DNA from: Temnothorax longispinosus
Lineage: Eukaryota > Arthropoda > Insecta > Hymenoptera > Formicidae
Direction of reading: 5' to 3'
Assembly (NCBI RefSeq): GCF_030848805.1
Contig: NC_092363.1
Coordinates: forward strand, 20,554,600 to 20,618,599
DNA length: 64,000 bases
How positions within the stretch are numbered: the first letter of the stretch is position 1; each line of letters opens with the position of its first letter. Positions 12,208 to 25,859 of this stretch are shown piece by piece. A program made the position numbers and the translations under genes. A model generated the notes under the pieces. It was not told the DNA's origin. It worked only from the letters and a program-made list of their open reading frames with translations, and searched no databases.

Positions 12208-13777
12208 CTGGTGCGGCGAAAGGGAGAGGGAAACGATGGATTATGCAGAAGCCGCCAGTAAATAAAAACAGGACCGGCAGCGAGTAGGTACGCCGTACGC
12301 CGCGCCGCGCCCGCGCCCGCGCCCGCGCCGGTCCGGTTCTGATCGGGGGCCCGTTCTCGTCCGATCTGGTCCGGCCTGATCCCGCCTCTACCCTGGCGAC
12401 GTTTCCAACCTGCGTATAATCGGTATACGCCTCGATCCATCAGAACGGACCCCCGATGAAAATTGTCGTTCATGGAATTCGTTTCCTTATTGGCGGTGCA
12501 TCATGTACTCGCGAATTATGCCCGGTTAATTTTAATTTTCAGATACCGATGATGAGCGAGATAATAATCCGCCCGGATTCGGGGAATCGTGTGCGGTAAT
12601 CGCTATCTTCAAAAACGTTTTGAATCTAAATTTATTAATATAGCCCGAGTAATTTTGATCGTCCGCGCCGAACATGTTTGCATTATTAACGAATTTTTTA
12701 TTTTGACTTTAAACGTTCAAGCTGAGATCCAATAAAACGTTTCGCTATAATTTATAAAACTAATTAATTGCACTCTCTCGTCCTATAATGGAATTTTTAT
12801 TTAATATTATTGATGATTTTGATTTATTTTCTATCTGACATTTAAATAATAATCATTTAATAACGCTATTATATAAGTATAAATTGATGAAATATAAATT
12901 ATGAAATATATTGTCATAACTTTTAAAGATAATCCGATAAATATTTGAAGATTATATAGCAGTATTATACAGACATGCATTTTAGCATTAAAAAATAGAA
13001 TAATATATATGAAAATCAAAATAAAAGTAAAAGCGCTTAATGCATCATTTATTGAATATTATAGCAAGTATGTGTTATCTCAATTAACGTTATTATCAAT
13101 ATTATTCATCATTTACTGGGAATCATATCCCGACGAGATCCCGACACGTTTTACGATCGGTTGCAATTTCACAGGATGTTCGTATTACCAATAACCACGA
13201 AGAAACAAGTTTGCGGTATCCCTGCTCTCGCATTGGTATACATTACATCGCATTCGGAATTATCACGAAACTCTGAACGTGCCTTGCACGATCGCGCGCA
13301 ACATTTGACGAAGAGTCAAGTTTACATAGCGAAGGTCAATGGACACATCTCTGACGATCAAAATTGCAAAAATAAAACAAATAAAATGCAACGAATTTAA
13401 GATATTTCTCTTGTGTATATCTTTTTTAATATATTTTTAAAAGAAACAACTTATATTTCAATTAGTTATTGTAAATAATTTACTAAATTATTTCACTCTC
13501 TAACCGAATCGAAGACTTCGATAAAACAACTAGGTAATTCCATTATTGGCAAAATTTAATGATTAAAGAGTTTAAATTAACGATTATCATAGAGTGCGTA
13601 ATCGAAGAAAAATAAATTCTAAAATTTGTATTTCATAATCTGCATTTTCTACAACTTTGCGATTTTGTGCAGCAGATATGGTTTCCATGACTACCGAAAA
13701 CTTGCCAATATGGAAGCACCTCGGTGCCTCGCGTCGAGGTCTTCGGCGCGTGAGCGTAAACGAAGTTTTCGACATAC
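12208..13777 (-). other. Intron of the MOXD1-like gene (1570 bp)
   Basis: Phase-0 GT-AG intron. The part next to the downstream acceptor (about 12210-12470) is very GC-rich with a GCGGGC-type repeat. The rest (12500-13777) is AT-rich with nothing recognisable. Confidence 0.93.
12301..12330. repeat. GC-rich hexanucleotide repeat (CGCGCC type)
   Basis: About four units of a CGCCCG-like hexamer. On the transcribed-sense (minus) strand it shows several GGG and GG runs. It sits 94 bases upstream of the acceptor of the large catalytic exon. Confidence 0.85.
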
Positions 13778-13960
13778 CTCAGAACCGAGGCTCCAAGTGG
13801 CTGCGATCGTGTTGCACTGGAATGTGGGTTTATCAGGAACGTAACAGACACTCCCGGTCGTTTCGGCCGCGGATTCCAATTCGGCTTGATCTCCGCGGCA
13901 CTCGTACAGGGTCATGTGGTGAAGGTATTCGTGGCTTCCCGGCTGAATAACTGGTTCGTA
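13778..13960 (-). CDS. MOXD1: MOXD1-like, exon with HHM-TLYEC motif
   Basis: A 183-base, 61-codon phase-0 exon between ctgtatttcag|TACGAA and GGTTCTGAG|gtatgt. It starts YEPVIQPGSHEYLHHMTLYEC. The LHH-x-x-LY-x-C pattern is a signature of this monooxygenase family, just after the CuH His pair. Further Cys residues (VCYVPDKPTFQC) fit conserved disulfides of the first copper domain. The exon ends ATWSLGSE, the A-x-W-x-[LI]-G-x-E motif that precedes the conserved G-F-x-Y-P-P. The open frame extends 5' of the acceptor for about 36 codons without family similarity; that part is intronic. Confidence 0.95.
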
Positions 13961-16744
13961 CTGAAATACAGAACAGGCGTGCAAGCTCGTAACGAGGATT
14001 AATGTCGTGCGCATTTCGGTCGTGTTCGTAACGTGTTCATAACTCAGGAACGACGTACATCTTGACACATTTATCGCAGTAGAATCGATGCTGAATTGAT
14101 TGAAGAAACCGCGAGTTTCAAGCGAATAAAATTATCTCGTTTATTCGTACAACTTAATCATGTCAATGAAAAAAATAATGTGCAATGTTCTTTATTTCTT
14201 TTAAAATTTTCGCGACGCATCGTTTTACTGATAATTAAGCCGGTTAATGATTCGTGTACTCGTCGCTCCGATTTGAAGCAAAACGGATGTCATTGAATTA
14301 ACTATGGCTAATGGAATATCAGCGGTAACAGAAAAAGAGGAAGGCACTTCGCACCCTAATAGGCGTCGTTCCTAGCAGTTTAGAGAAAGCTGTTCGAGCG
14401 CAAAATTGGCAAGAACTAGTCTTCGATGCAAGTCGATACGCGTCCGGTATTTCTCGCGCTTCTACGTCGGGAAAACGTGCCGTTTCGATTCCCTCTCAAT
14501 AGGAGCAACAAATTAAGGTGCCCGCCGATACCACGGTTAACGGCAGTTCACTCGACCGTTAACCTCAGAATGCCTCGGTGCTCCGTCAATAAAAGTTCCG
14601 TAAAATGTGAGGGGGGGAGAGAGGTACGCGTTTTAAGCGCTTGAGTTATCGCAATCGGAACGCTAATCGTCTCTCCTCTCCGCCCCTCCGCCGCTGTACC
14701 CGCGATAGGAACACAGAGCAATCGTATCGCGTAGTTGGGTCACGTCCGATCGAGTTCGAGATTCAGGTGTCGGTCGGTCGACCAGCGCTAGATAGAGCGG
14801 ACTATATCAGCCAGCCGACCCGACACCCTATTCGGAAACACCCGGGTGCGGATATGAACATCAGCGAGAGCCGAGATACGATAAAGTTGAAAAGAGAATA
14901 CAAGATTGAAGTAAAGTAAACAAAAAATAAGAAAAATACAATAATAAATAAAACAGAAATGTACAAGTACAATATACATCAAGACAGCTTCTTTGAACTG
15001 ATGTGATGATGAAGATGATCCATCATTTATTTGTTCCGGTTTTCCGATAACTGTCGGACTGTCGGACGGTTACATCGGGTTAAGTAACAACTGGGTAAAA
15101 TACGAATAGAGTATACGGTTAGGTGAGATTTTATTGAGTTATCATATGCTCGCGAGAGAGGAAGAATATAACTCGAGAAACGCGTAAAACGTGAATTACT
15201 TGCGGAAATATCTTTCTCGTTCAAATTATTCGCTGACATAAAATTCGCGTTGAATGGGGGGAGTCTAGTAAAAATAGGCGAGTACATAAATTCTAGAATT
15301 TATAGCAAAGAGGTAGTATTTACGCGATCTTTCATATCAAGAATTCCAAGTATTACAGCACCTTTTCTAATCGCGTAATTTTCTTCAGTTTAAAACCAAT
15401 TCTCTCCTTAAGAGAAGTATACTTTCATATTACTGTGCTAATATCCATTAATCAGTTCGTACAAGGTATTAAATTTGAAACATCATGATGCATATGTCAT
15501 TTTAAATGCAATAAAAATTAACAGCTTTTAATAACGTGTAAAAGTATCATCGGTAATCATGATAGGATTTTCATTTGACGTAGTATTGATTGCCAAAACA
15601 AAGCAATAGCAGTGGATCGGAAAACGTTAACATAACATAAAACGTAAGACACAACTGATTTCGTCAACGATAAAGTATCGCGTCTCGATGAATTCAAAAA
15701 TGGAAATCGGCAAACTTTTACCGTCTGCATTTTACTGCCAGTCTAACTGCGATTTTTAACACGCGATTTGGAGAATCGCGCGCTTCTGCATCGAAATGGA
15801 ACTTATTACCAGCGTGAATCGATACGCGGCAGTAATACAAGGTTTACGACCGGCTGCTTTGTCACTGTCACATTTATCGATGACATCTCGTGCATCGATC
15901 TGTCAGCGTTGGTAGCGAAACCGGCGGCCGGAACGACGAAACGATCTCGCCTACCGCATTGATCCTGCCATCATGCAGATCCGCCCAGTCGTACATTTAC
16001 AATGAAGCTTCATAGCCGCATTAATCGATCGACTTGCATTCGGCACGCAAATCGAAGATCTTTTTATAATCGAGCGTGCAATGAGACACGCGATTATTTT
16101 ATCATATTTTTTGTGCCTGCCATAAAAAGCAGATATACAAGCTTTAAAATAAAACTCTAAAAATTGTAGTTTAATTATAATATTTGAAATAGATATAAAT
16201 ATAATTATAGAACTTGTGAAACGATCAAAATTCTTATAATTAGCATATAGAATGCTCCGAAATTTTAATGTATTAAAAAGACGAATACATAAAATCACGC
16301 GCGTTAATGTTTTTAAAACTTTCTATACGATCAAGGTATTATTTAAGAGATCATCAACAAGGATGCGAGATTGTGAATTAAAACAATTCTTTTTCCTAGT
16401 ACGTCAGAATATTTCTAAAAGAAATCGTCGACTACTATGATTAATCACCTGGTATAAAACATCGTAACCTCTAGATTATCATTTTGCACGGCATATTTAT
16501 CGGACGGCTACCTGAAGATGCTGCATCTCCAGACGCGAAAACACGCGAGGCAGAAGATAACTCCCGTATGGGGAAGAGAGGACGAGGGAGTGGGGGGGGG
16601 GAGATAGGAGGGGCGAGTCGGCAAACTCGACGTGCAGTTTCTTCGGCATTACAAGAGCATCCACCTTCGCTTTAATCAAGTCGGAGAGCGGCGGCGGGCG
16701 CGCGCGAGCTACCGTAAACGGGTTATATACCTGGAGGAACTCAC
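13961..16744 (-). other. Intron of the MOXD1-like gene (2784 bp)
   Basis: Phase-0 GT-AG intron. It contains GC-richer patches near 14640-14870 and 16540-16720 and no recognisable gene. Open frames here are short and without family motifs. Confidence 0.93.
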
Positions 16745-16831
16745 CTTCACGACGTGGTGTTTCTGATTAATGCTCGGCATCCTCAGGACACGGCACCAGA
16801 GCAGCGTGTCTTGCCCCATGGGTAAACGAAC
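16745..16831 (-). CDS. MOXD1: MOXD1-like, short exon with CuH His-His pair
   Basis: An 87-base exon (29 codons, phase 0), flanked by gctgtgcag|GTTCGT and GTGAAG|gtgagt. The peptide begins VRLPMGQDTLLWCRV and ends with the QKHHVVK motif. In the family this stretch has the form [VI]-x-[LI]-P-x-x-x-D-T-x-x-W-C and ends in K-H-H-[VI]-[IV]-K. By analogy with PHM His107 and His108, the two adjacent histidines (visible residues 140-141) bind CuH, the electron-transfer copper. The Trp-Cys pair is the usual disulfide region. No ATG-initiated ORF marks the exon; it is identified from motif, frame and splice sites. Confidence 0.95.
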
Positions 16832-19800
16832 CTGCACAGCAATTCGAATGGTACTTCGTTAAGCGAGTATAATTCCATGCGAAACTAACGGATAGAGTCG
16901 CTACATTGGGACCATTGATACTTCGGCGTCAATGTCACGGAAAGTATCAATACGGTGCTTCATCGGAAAGAAAATATGATTCAGATGTATATATATAGTG
17001 TATATATACAATAAATACATGTATTTTAAAACAACTGAATTGTAAAGTACAAGCAAAATTGAAGAAATACGAATATATTATATGTACTTATATTTTACCT
17101 TCAGGTATACCCGTCATTTCTATTAAAAAAAAAATAAAGTAAAAAAAAATTAAATTATTTCTATTATAAATTCTCAAAATTATAAATTAATATAACAAAA
17201 ACAAAATTACAAAGCTTTAAATCAAGAGAGTGAAACATAAAATAAGATATATAAAAATATTATTAAACGAAATATGTTGTTTTTAATAAAATATAAATTT
17301 TGAGTAAAAGATTTTTTACGTTAAAACGATATTTCGAGTATTGATCATTAATATTATCAGATTAAACTTTAAAAACATCAGATAATTGATCGGAAAAATA
17401 TTTTTATGGGATATTATATCACATTGTATCATATGTTACCATGATTTCATTATTTCGAAAACTTATTATATAAAAATATTATATAAAAATATTATTTAAA
17501 CAAAATGTGTTGTTTGTAATAAAACATAAATTTCGAGTAAAATAAGTTTTACGTTAAAATAATATTTCGAATATTGTTATTATTTTAAGTATTAATATTT
17601 TCACAATTATCACAGATATAATTAAATTTCAAAAACATCGAGCAATTTATCGGAAAAATATTTGTATGCATTGTGCATCATGTTGCTATGATTTCATTGC
17701 TTTGAAAACCTATTACATTCCGTCTTAAAAGTAATTATCAGTTAACAAGCACAAAGAGTTATTTTTTGTTGGAACGAATAGCAAGAAGTATATAGAGGGG
17801 AAAAATTCGGAGAACTTAGCTACTTGATGCATACGTCAGGTTAATGGTTTGTTACAACGGAGTAAGAGCAGTTAAACGCAAATATATACGAGAAATTCAT
17901 TACTATATTTTCCGACGCCGCGTGCGACTTACGTAACAAGGTTGCAAGTTGCTTTTGTGATATACGAGCCCATTTCGCCCTGTCTCAAAGCGGCGCCTTC
18001 CACGCCACGCGACTATTTTGCACAGTTCTCATGCACGGCCGGCTGCATTGTGCACGAACGTGTTGCGAGTTTTTCGGCACGTATAACAGAATAAGAACTG
18101 CATGTACCGGCGTTAGTTGCGTTACTTGTTCTAGGTAGTTTCGCTCGATATACAAACCGTATTGTTACGCGCGAACATATTGTTCAAAATATTCTCAAAA
18201 CGGTAGTTCGCAATATTGTAGGCACCGCTTATTGTTAGCTACTTTCGACTACATTGATGTACCTCGATCGTTTTATATACATATAGAGTAAGATTTATAG
18301 ATGAAAAAAATGCAAAAAATACTTAGTTTTTATTTATATAATTTTTCCAGCGCAAATCGAATATAAATTTCACGTGATATATGATATAATAATTTGCTTG
18401 TGCCTGCTTCTCTATTTTACTTGTTCATTAATGATACATCACGATACCATTTATATAAAACTAATTGTACAACTTGTAACTAATCTGGTTTTGTAACTAA
18501 TCTGGTTAATTACATGCTTGTTGCTCCACGACGGGATAAGAATTACCTGTACCAGTATTAATCGTGCTATTTGTCCCGTATATGTATCCATCTGCAAGTC
18601 AGATTTTGACGAATTACTCTCGGAATACGAGATTTTGTGCATCAATGAAACCACGCTACACTCCGTTGCAATGTATCTCGGTAAATATGGAGACCCCAAG
18701 GGAAGTGGGGAAGGCAGGGTGCTGGTGGGTCGTTTCAAACTGCTCGCCGCGGGGCGTATGGACGACCGTATAGCGTCCGAGAAAATTACAATTCTCTTTT
18801 TCGCGCATCTCCTCCCCGACGACCGACTCCTGCCCTAAGCGCTCGAACCACGCCGGCGGATTCTCCCACGCGCTTATGCGAAATTATCGATGTCGAGATT
18901 ACCGGGAAGGACGAGCGCGTTTATTGTTTTGCGGTCGAGCATGTTTGAGCGACGCCCGGGGGCGACGACGGAGAAATTTTTAGAGGACTCGCAGATACAT
19001 TTCCGATTTCTACGCCAATAGGCATCGGACTCTGCCTTTGTCATTTCAAAACGATTTCTCTTTCTTCATTGACATTCGCGAAGTGAGATAAAGTGTCCGA
19101 TAATAAAGGCTGCAAAAACTTCCGTCAGTCAATAATGGAATAATCAATCTTGCAGCTACGTGTTTAATTTTCAATTCTAAATTTGCTAAACTAAATTCAG
19201 CATGTTTGAACAAAAAGTTACAACAGAAATATGATAGTATTCGCAAATGTATGGCAAGAAAGTAAAAATTAACGAACCAGTAACAATCTCTTTAACAAAC
19301 GAAAGAATATCGTAGAATATGAAGAGTAGCGCAATGTAAACTCATTTCTTATCAGCCTCGTCTTCTTTGTGCCTATTCTTCTACTCCATATTCATCGTAG
19401 CGCGATACAAAAGTTACTCGGCTATTCGGCAACTTTTGCGTCATATTTAAAATAAATTCCCTACATATTAGCACATAAGGCCTTTTTAGTTGCACTTTAA
19501 TTTTCTTTACATTGTTTGTATCCAAAGTAAAAGACACATATATTGTTTTTTTCCAAAAAAAAGAAGAAGAAAAGCAATATAAAATGTAACTATTCCACTA
19601 CAACGACTGTAACAAAGTATTTGTAATGTAAACGGTTGAACAAAAATCTAGCTACAGATGATGAAATTCGACAAATTGAAAATGTATTTACGAGCGAAAT
19701 ACATTCCGCGCGAGACGCTAGCTTGTCTCAAGCGATATTACATGGTCAACATTTCCGGGTCGTTTATCAGCACCGTCCAGCGAATGATCTTGCACTTTTT

Positions 19801-21068
19801 CGCGGGCCAACAAGCGGAATACGTGGAGCGGAGCGTGGCCCGATTCCGGTCTCGATATAAACTATAAACAGCGGCGGGGGGCAGACGGTAGAATTAGCAT
19901 TGTCCGATTCTCGGCGATAGCGCCGCCCTCGTAATCTACGACCCGGCGACGCTAATGAACGAATAGTTTTTGCCGGATGTGACCTGGTTAAGATTTATGC
20001 CGTCATAAATTCGGGGCACAATGCCTTCTCTCTCTTTCTCTCTCTCTAACACGGCCGCGTGATAAAAATCCAGTCGCGCGCGCGCGTCCAGCTAAATGCG
20101 TTCGGAACATTCATCTCACGCACGCGATGTACATACGCACACGCGACTTGTACACGTGTCTACGAATGACGGAAACAAAAGCGTATGACGAGAGAGAGCT
20201 TCGAAAAAGCTTGTTCGCTTCTCGGATTCGGATAAACGAATAATTCGCCGCGTCTCCGCTCACAACAAAACGCCGATCGCGCGGAACCAGTTTTTCTCCG
20301 TTTCGGTCGTGAAATTTTTAACTCTCTCTCTGTTTAGATTTACCTACGAAATATCGATACGAGATAAAGCTAATACTTTCAAAGCTTAAAAGAAATCAAG
20401 TTGAGCTTACCGATTATTTTTATTTCTAGCATTTCGAGCCGGAGTTCTCGGAATTTTTTTTCTTTTATTGAAAATTTTCAAAAGTGTTCAGCACGAAGAT
20501 ATATTCTTGGTGAAAACTATTTCTTGAAAATTAATGTCGAGTTAATAACGAGTTACAATGCTGATGATGATTCTTCAGAAAAGCCTGAATAAAGTAACTT
20601 TAGTTATCTTAAATACTTTCATGAAACCCGGCTTGAATCTGCCCTCCGCGCAAATCGAGTTCAATATCACAACGCCGATGGCAGATCCACTTTCGTGAAC
20701 TCTAATTAAAACTCTTTAATCGTCTTTGTTCGCGCTCGCGAATTTCTCCGCGGTCGGGATGAATATTAACTTTGTTCTTGTTTCTTGTCACGTGCCATCG
20801 TAATAACGCAAATCATAATAAATGCAATGTGCACCAACTGCGCGCTCTCTCCCTCCCCTTCCCTTCTCTCTCTTTTAATTACATCTGGAGCGAAACAAAA
20901 TATTTCCGTCTTCAGCTAGTTAATCTCATTCGTTAAGTATTTATCTCGACGGAATCTCCGTATCGTGTATTTATCGGATATCTCAGAGTGATTTTTATCT
21001 CTCAGAACACGTCTGATGAATATGAGAATTTAAATATGAAACGGAAAATATAGAGCCTCGCAACCCAC
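16832..21068 (-). other. Intron of the MOXD1-like gene (4237 bp)
   Basis: Phase-0 GT-AG intron. It contains a diverged tandem duplication (17249-17714), a short (CG)n run near 20075-20086 and several GC-rich patches (18650-18980, 19850-20300). No gene is seen. Confidence 0.93.
17249..17714. repeat. Two-copy diverged tandem duplication, period about 232 bp
   Basis: Copy 1 (17249-17470) and copy 2 (17481-17714) share ordered blocks: ATATAAAAATATTAT, ATGTGTTGT/ATATGTTGT, TAAATTT.GAGTAAAA, TTTACGTTAAAA, ATATTTCGA, AAAAACATC, ATCGGAAAAATATTT, ATGATTTCATT and GAAAAC. Similarity is collinear over the whole length with small indels, so this is an old duplication and not simple low complexity. Confidence 0.85.
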
Positions 21069-21263
21069 CTGCTTGTTCAAGATATCCCAGATCTTCAGCG
21101 GCGGCTCCGCTTCCTGATTACGCGAGCTCCGTTTGGGCTGCGCGTCTCTTTGCACCAGGTACAACGGTCTCGATCCTCGCACTGCTCCGTGATCGGGCAA
21201 GATACCGGCCGCTGATACCGGCTCCTCGACGTGATATTGCCACACCACTTGCATCGTGTCGTT
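21069..21263 (-). CDS. MOXD1: MOXD1-like, exon joining DOMON to the N-terminal copper domain
   Basis: A 195-base, 65-codon phase-0 exon. The acceptor is gtgtttcag|AACGAC and the donor AACAAGCAG|gtgggt. It starts NDTMQVVWQYHVEEP, matching the D-[ST]-x-[RQ]-V-[IV]-W-x-Y-H motif after the DOMON domain. It continues RGSRPLYLVQ, the conserved R-G-[ST]-[RK]-x-L-x-L segment, and ends IWDILNKQ, the lead-in to the first copper domain. The middle (about residues 88-107 of the visible protein, Lys/Arg/Glu-rich) is variable, as in the family. It is separated from the upstream exon by 35.5 kb. Confidence 0.95.
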
Positions 21264-24200
21264 CTGAAACACAAAGGACGACCCCAAAGTCAAAACGGGT
21301 GTCTCGTTCCTACACTTTTTGCTGCCGAAAAATATCGATAGAGAAACGGGGCTACAAAGGGTTGTGCCTTTGTACCTAGGTCGCCATAAAAATTGCTGCT
21401 TTCCGGAAAGAGTTACCCCACACGACGCGAATGAACGTCCTCTCTGCCGAAGATTGCGCGCTCGGCTGCGTCTTTTAAAGCCTTTTGTTAAATTTACGAT
21501 CAAAAATTGCACCAGACCAAACCATTGTGAGCCATTTTTATAAACTTCAGAAAAATAGAAGCGAAATACGCATTAGTTTTTACTTCTAATATAGTTTCGA
21601 TAAAATAGAGTTAATGTTCTTTTTTAATTAAATATTCGCGCACACAAAATTCGATATATGAAGTATTCGGCAAAATAACGCGGTGAAGGCATTTTTCTCA
21701 TTTTGTATTATAATGAGTTTTAATAACTCCGCAATTAAAATTCTGGACTCGGCTATATTTCGGACCACCCAGGGTGTCCTAAACACCCCTAGGTCCGCGA
21801 AGGGGCGTCGATTTCTCTTGGCGCGCGCCAATCACCTGCGGTCATGCTGCGGGCATACGCGATTCACCCCTCGAGAAGAAAGGCGGCCATCGAGGGTGGT
21901 CGGACCATATATCGAATACAAGCGACAGCGTCCCGCCGCGCGCCGTCCGCCTGTCGCGGTTGCCCGCGAAACGTACACGTGTCCAACCGCGCCAAACTTG
22001 GGGTCGCTTTTACAAGCAAGCCACTTACATGTTGCGGGACAATCGCGCCTGATTGGGGAACTGACCGTACGCGGACTCGTTAACCGATCCGTTCCAAAAA
22101 GAGGTCACTCATGACGCGACTGGTTATAGAAATAAAAATAAAAAGCGCGCAGTTATTGTCAGCCAAATTTGCGAGTTCATAATCAAAGCAATTTCTGCAT
22201 TGAGGCTAATCTTTTCAAATGATGACAGTCTTTCTATTTCTTTCTATTTTTATTCTTAATCGATTAATTTCACTCATTTATTACGTATGAACTAAAGTAT
22301 ACGGAAAATAATGTATAGATTAAATAAAAATTTGAGATGGCTTTCATCGAAGATGTAATGTTTAATTAATTTGTTTTTTTTTTTTTCTTTAGTTTTTAGC
22401 ACGTTCACATAGTGGTCGATTTTATTATATAATACATGGAGAATTTAATATATTTTTTACATTTATAGCGAGATTTATAGTTAAAAGAAATCACAGGGAA
22501 CAGGAAATTAATAACTGTATTTTTATTAATAAAATGATTGAAATTGTAAAAATACGTATGCCTATATTAAATACATGCAAGTAAAATATTTGCGATAGTA
22601 ATTTGCCTAAATCACTTTATGAAACATTGATTCAGAAATATTAAACCAAATACCGCGAGAATTCACATCCATCATGTCCTCGATCGTTATCGACCCCTGT
22701 CTGCCGCCATTAACGTATCGGAGACCCAGATTAAGAGCGTACTTCGCCACCCCAGACACGTCTCGACGTAAAGCAAAAAATCGTCGGCGAAATCACAGAA
22801 GTCTCGCAATCGGCGACGTACGAATTTGCAAACCGCTCACGTGTTACCCATTCACGTTTCTCGATAATCGTCAAGCCCCCCAACATCGTGCCTACCCCTT
22901 CCTCGAGGAGGAGAAACCCCACGTCCGCGTCCGTTAACTCCGCCGCGTGTAATCGTCGGCGCACCTACGTTTGTTTCCGAATTGGTTGAGACAATCGGGC
23001 GCCACTTCTCGCGCGAGGAAACGAGGATGAGGTAAGATACGACGTGGCGACCCAGATCCGACAGATCGAAAGATTCCTGGGGCCAAGACGGAAGGTCGAT
23101 CGGAGGAAATGGGCATCGCTCTGGAAAGAACGAGGTGAGAATCACGCGATTCGCCATCGATCGATTCCGGAGACGCCCTTAGACTATTTTATGCACTCTC
23201 GTTGTCCTCTCTTAGATCAACCGCGCTGCAGTTTTTCGGAAGCACGCTATGTTACAGTGTGTGTCTCAAAATTTAACATTGCCAACCAATTTTAATATTA
23301 AAAAGCTTCAGAGCTTTCAGTAAATTATCTTATTCTTTAATAAATTTCAAATAAATTTTGCTTTGAGAAAATTTGAGTTTATCCGATTTGTTTATCCCGG
23401 TGCATAATATCGACAATTAAACGACTGTGAAAAAGGGCGATCATTAAATTTTTGTGACAAGAAAAAATTCATTCTGATCACAAAATCCATAATTTAAAGA
23501 AAGCGTAGCTAGTCTGAGATATCACAGATTTTTTTGCTTAATATTTTAAATACGAGCTAAGTTAAATTTCTGTTGTGTCATTAAAGACGCTTAATGCTTT
23601 TTTCCTTGACATTAAAAGAGCCTAATATCTAAGGATAATAAATGTATCTTTTCTGTTCGTTTTTCTGTTTCTGTGTTTTCTTCGTACATAAAGTTTGTAA
23701 TTAATTCAGAGAGTTCTAATATCTCATATTTCATCTTGACAGTTCCGACATAATTTTACATTTCATCTTCCACAATGTTGAATATCGCGATTCATAATTG
23801 CATAATTAATTTTTACTTCAATTTATCTAATCATTTTTCAAGTCTCTTTATTTGCCTTAACTAAATTAGCTTTCTAATTTAGCAGTTAGATAGTTCCAAT
23901 TCATTTGTAATCGTTTGAAATATTTAACTGTTACACATTTATACTATTATACAATGCACTTTCATGAAACTCACAAAGGATTTTACGCTACAGCATAATA
24001 TAGATATCCTCTCTTTTACCTTCTATTTCAATACGTTCTTATGCAAGAGTTTCGTGGAAAATAGTAGCTTTTTTGTGAATCTCGTTGATCGTCAGATTCA
24101 AAGAACGCGATGCTATTGTGAGACTCGAGTCCGCCATTCGCGATGCGAATAAGCTACGCGCTCGATCTCAGAAATTCTGATTTAAAAGATCCACCCAACT

Positions 24201-24398
24201 CGCTGTATGCTTAAATAGATCGGCAAGAGAAGAGCGATGCGGAAAGATTCTTCCGGAAATGAGAACGATATTGACGCTTGTAAGGATCATTAAGCGAGAA
24301 TATGATCCATGGAAACCATAAACATGCATTTAATTATCACAAGGATGCTTATTAGGGATGCTCATTAAACGCAAAAAGTTACGGCATAGTACAGAAAT

Positions 24399-24417
24399 GG
24401 TGTGTGTGTGTGTGTGG
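24399..24417. repeat. Short (GT)n microsatellite
   Basis: About eight GT units within the 35.5-kb intron. Confidence 0.85.
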
Positions 24418-25140
24418 TGTATAGAGAATTATAATAACAATCTTGAAAATGAGAGGAAATAATATAATTGAAAAGGTTTCAAATAATATCACAACAAAAT
24501 TCTTTAATAACTACGAAGCAATATTTTCACTAATTTACGTAGATATCTGATAACATCCTGAAAGAAATTTTTATATTGTTTTAATGATAATACAGATTGA
24601 TAAGAAACGTTCTTTAAACAAACAAATCCATCAAGCTAAGAAATCCACATGTTAAATTCATAATTTAGGTATTTATTATTATTTAATTTATATTATTTCT
24701 TCCGAATACACTAATTATGTAATCGATTAAATGTATGCTGTTTTATATAAACATATGGTTTGCTGCATACTTTATACTTTAACTCAGGAATATTGCCATA
24801 AAGAAATATTCGGGCTTACGACATATGAGTAAGATATAAAACAAAAAATCTTGTTTGAAAGATAGGCTAGATAACTTCGCGGGACAAGATGTAAGCAAGA
24901 AGACAAACGGAACGGATCTGAGATTCGAAGACATCTTCTACTAACTCAGGCGACGTTTCTTTCGCGGAACAACTTTGTTGTTCGTTGTTCTCGTAAGCCG
25001 TAAATCTCCTTCACTTGTTCGTTTTGCACACCAACGTCCCTCCGTCTGCGTATCTACGTTAGAAACAGTCGTAGTTTGCAATTATCCGTTCCAATAGTCG
25101 TTGGGTCAAAGGAGAGAAGAGAGGGAGGCAGAAGATCCCA

Positions 25141-25205
25141 TTTCGCAAGTTAAAGATGTCAGCCGCGATGTGAGCAAATGGCACGCGAGTTTCCTTGGAA
25201 ACCCT
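25141..25205. repeat. Diverged dispersed repeat, copy 1
   Basis: Shares TTTCG, a GAT(G/A)TCA block, ATGTGAGCAAATG, ACGCG, and TTCC..GGAAA in the same order with 25860-25928. It lies just upstream of the GA microsatellite. Confidence 0.55.
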
Positions 25206-25266
25206 GGCATAAAAGATCTGGGCCACGTGCTCCGTGGAATCCCAAAGTTGAGTGCAAAGAGAACGG

Positions 25267-25270
<4 letters not shown>

Positions 25271-25309
<39 letters not shown>
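25271..25309. repeat. (GA)n microsatellite
   Basis: About 19 GA units. It produces an artificial Arg-Glu repeat in the open frame 25101-25571, which is not considered a gene. Confidence 0.97.
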
Positions 25310-25311
<2 letters not shown>

Positions 25312-25859
25312 GACAGCAGAAAGATATATCAAAGGGAGAGCGTAGTACTATAATGGCGCCTAATAGAGTTCCCTTATTACGCGAAGCGGTAAGGTTATTG
25401 TGGACTTCGCTTTTGAACTCCGGAAACGATTTCGATCGTGACGTTAAAACAATTTCTCGAATAACAGTAAACGGAGCAATATTACCTTATGGGCAATTCA
25501 ATTTCAGCATTAATACGACAATTATCTGGAAGTCTCCAGTAGCCAAATACAATTATCTTCATCTAATTTAGTTATCACAAATCCACTGGAATTAAAGGTT
25601 GATGTCCTTTAGATTCGAAATCCAAGGGTCAATGTAATATTGACGTTACTATATAAAAAGAGTTACAATAAAGGGATAACAAATGGGAATCATTCGAGCA
25701 CACGAACTGGTCTATCCTCCGAAATTGAAAATCCACTTCCTTCTCCTCTCTCTTTGAAACTTCCCCCACCCCTGTTCTTCCTCTTCCGTATTACGCCAGG
25801 AATCGTATCTCACGGCTAACGTCGCGCGGCAGTCGTTGAATTTAAGGGGCGTACCCCAA

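Noticed and set aside
12000..12473. 157-codon minus-strand open frame
   Set aside because: Shadow of the large MOXD1-like exon in another frame, running into GC-rich intron.
25101..25571. 156-codon plus-strand open frame
   Set aside because: It is held open by a GA microsatellite that reads as Arg-Glu repeats. No domain, no splice context, and it lies in an intron of a gene on the other strand.
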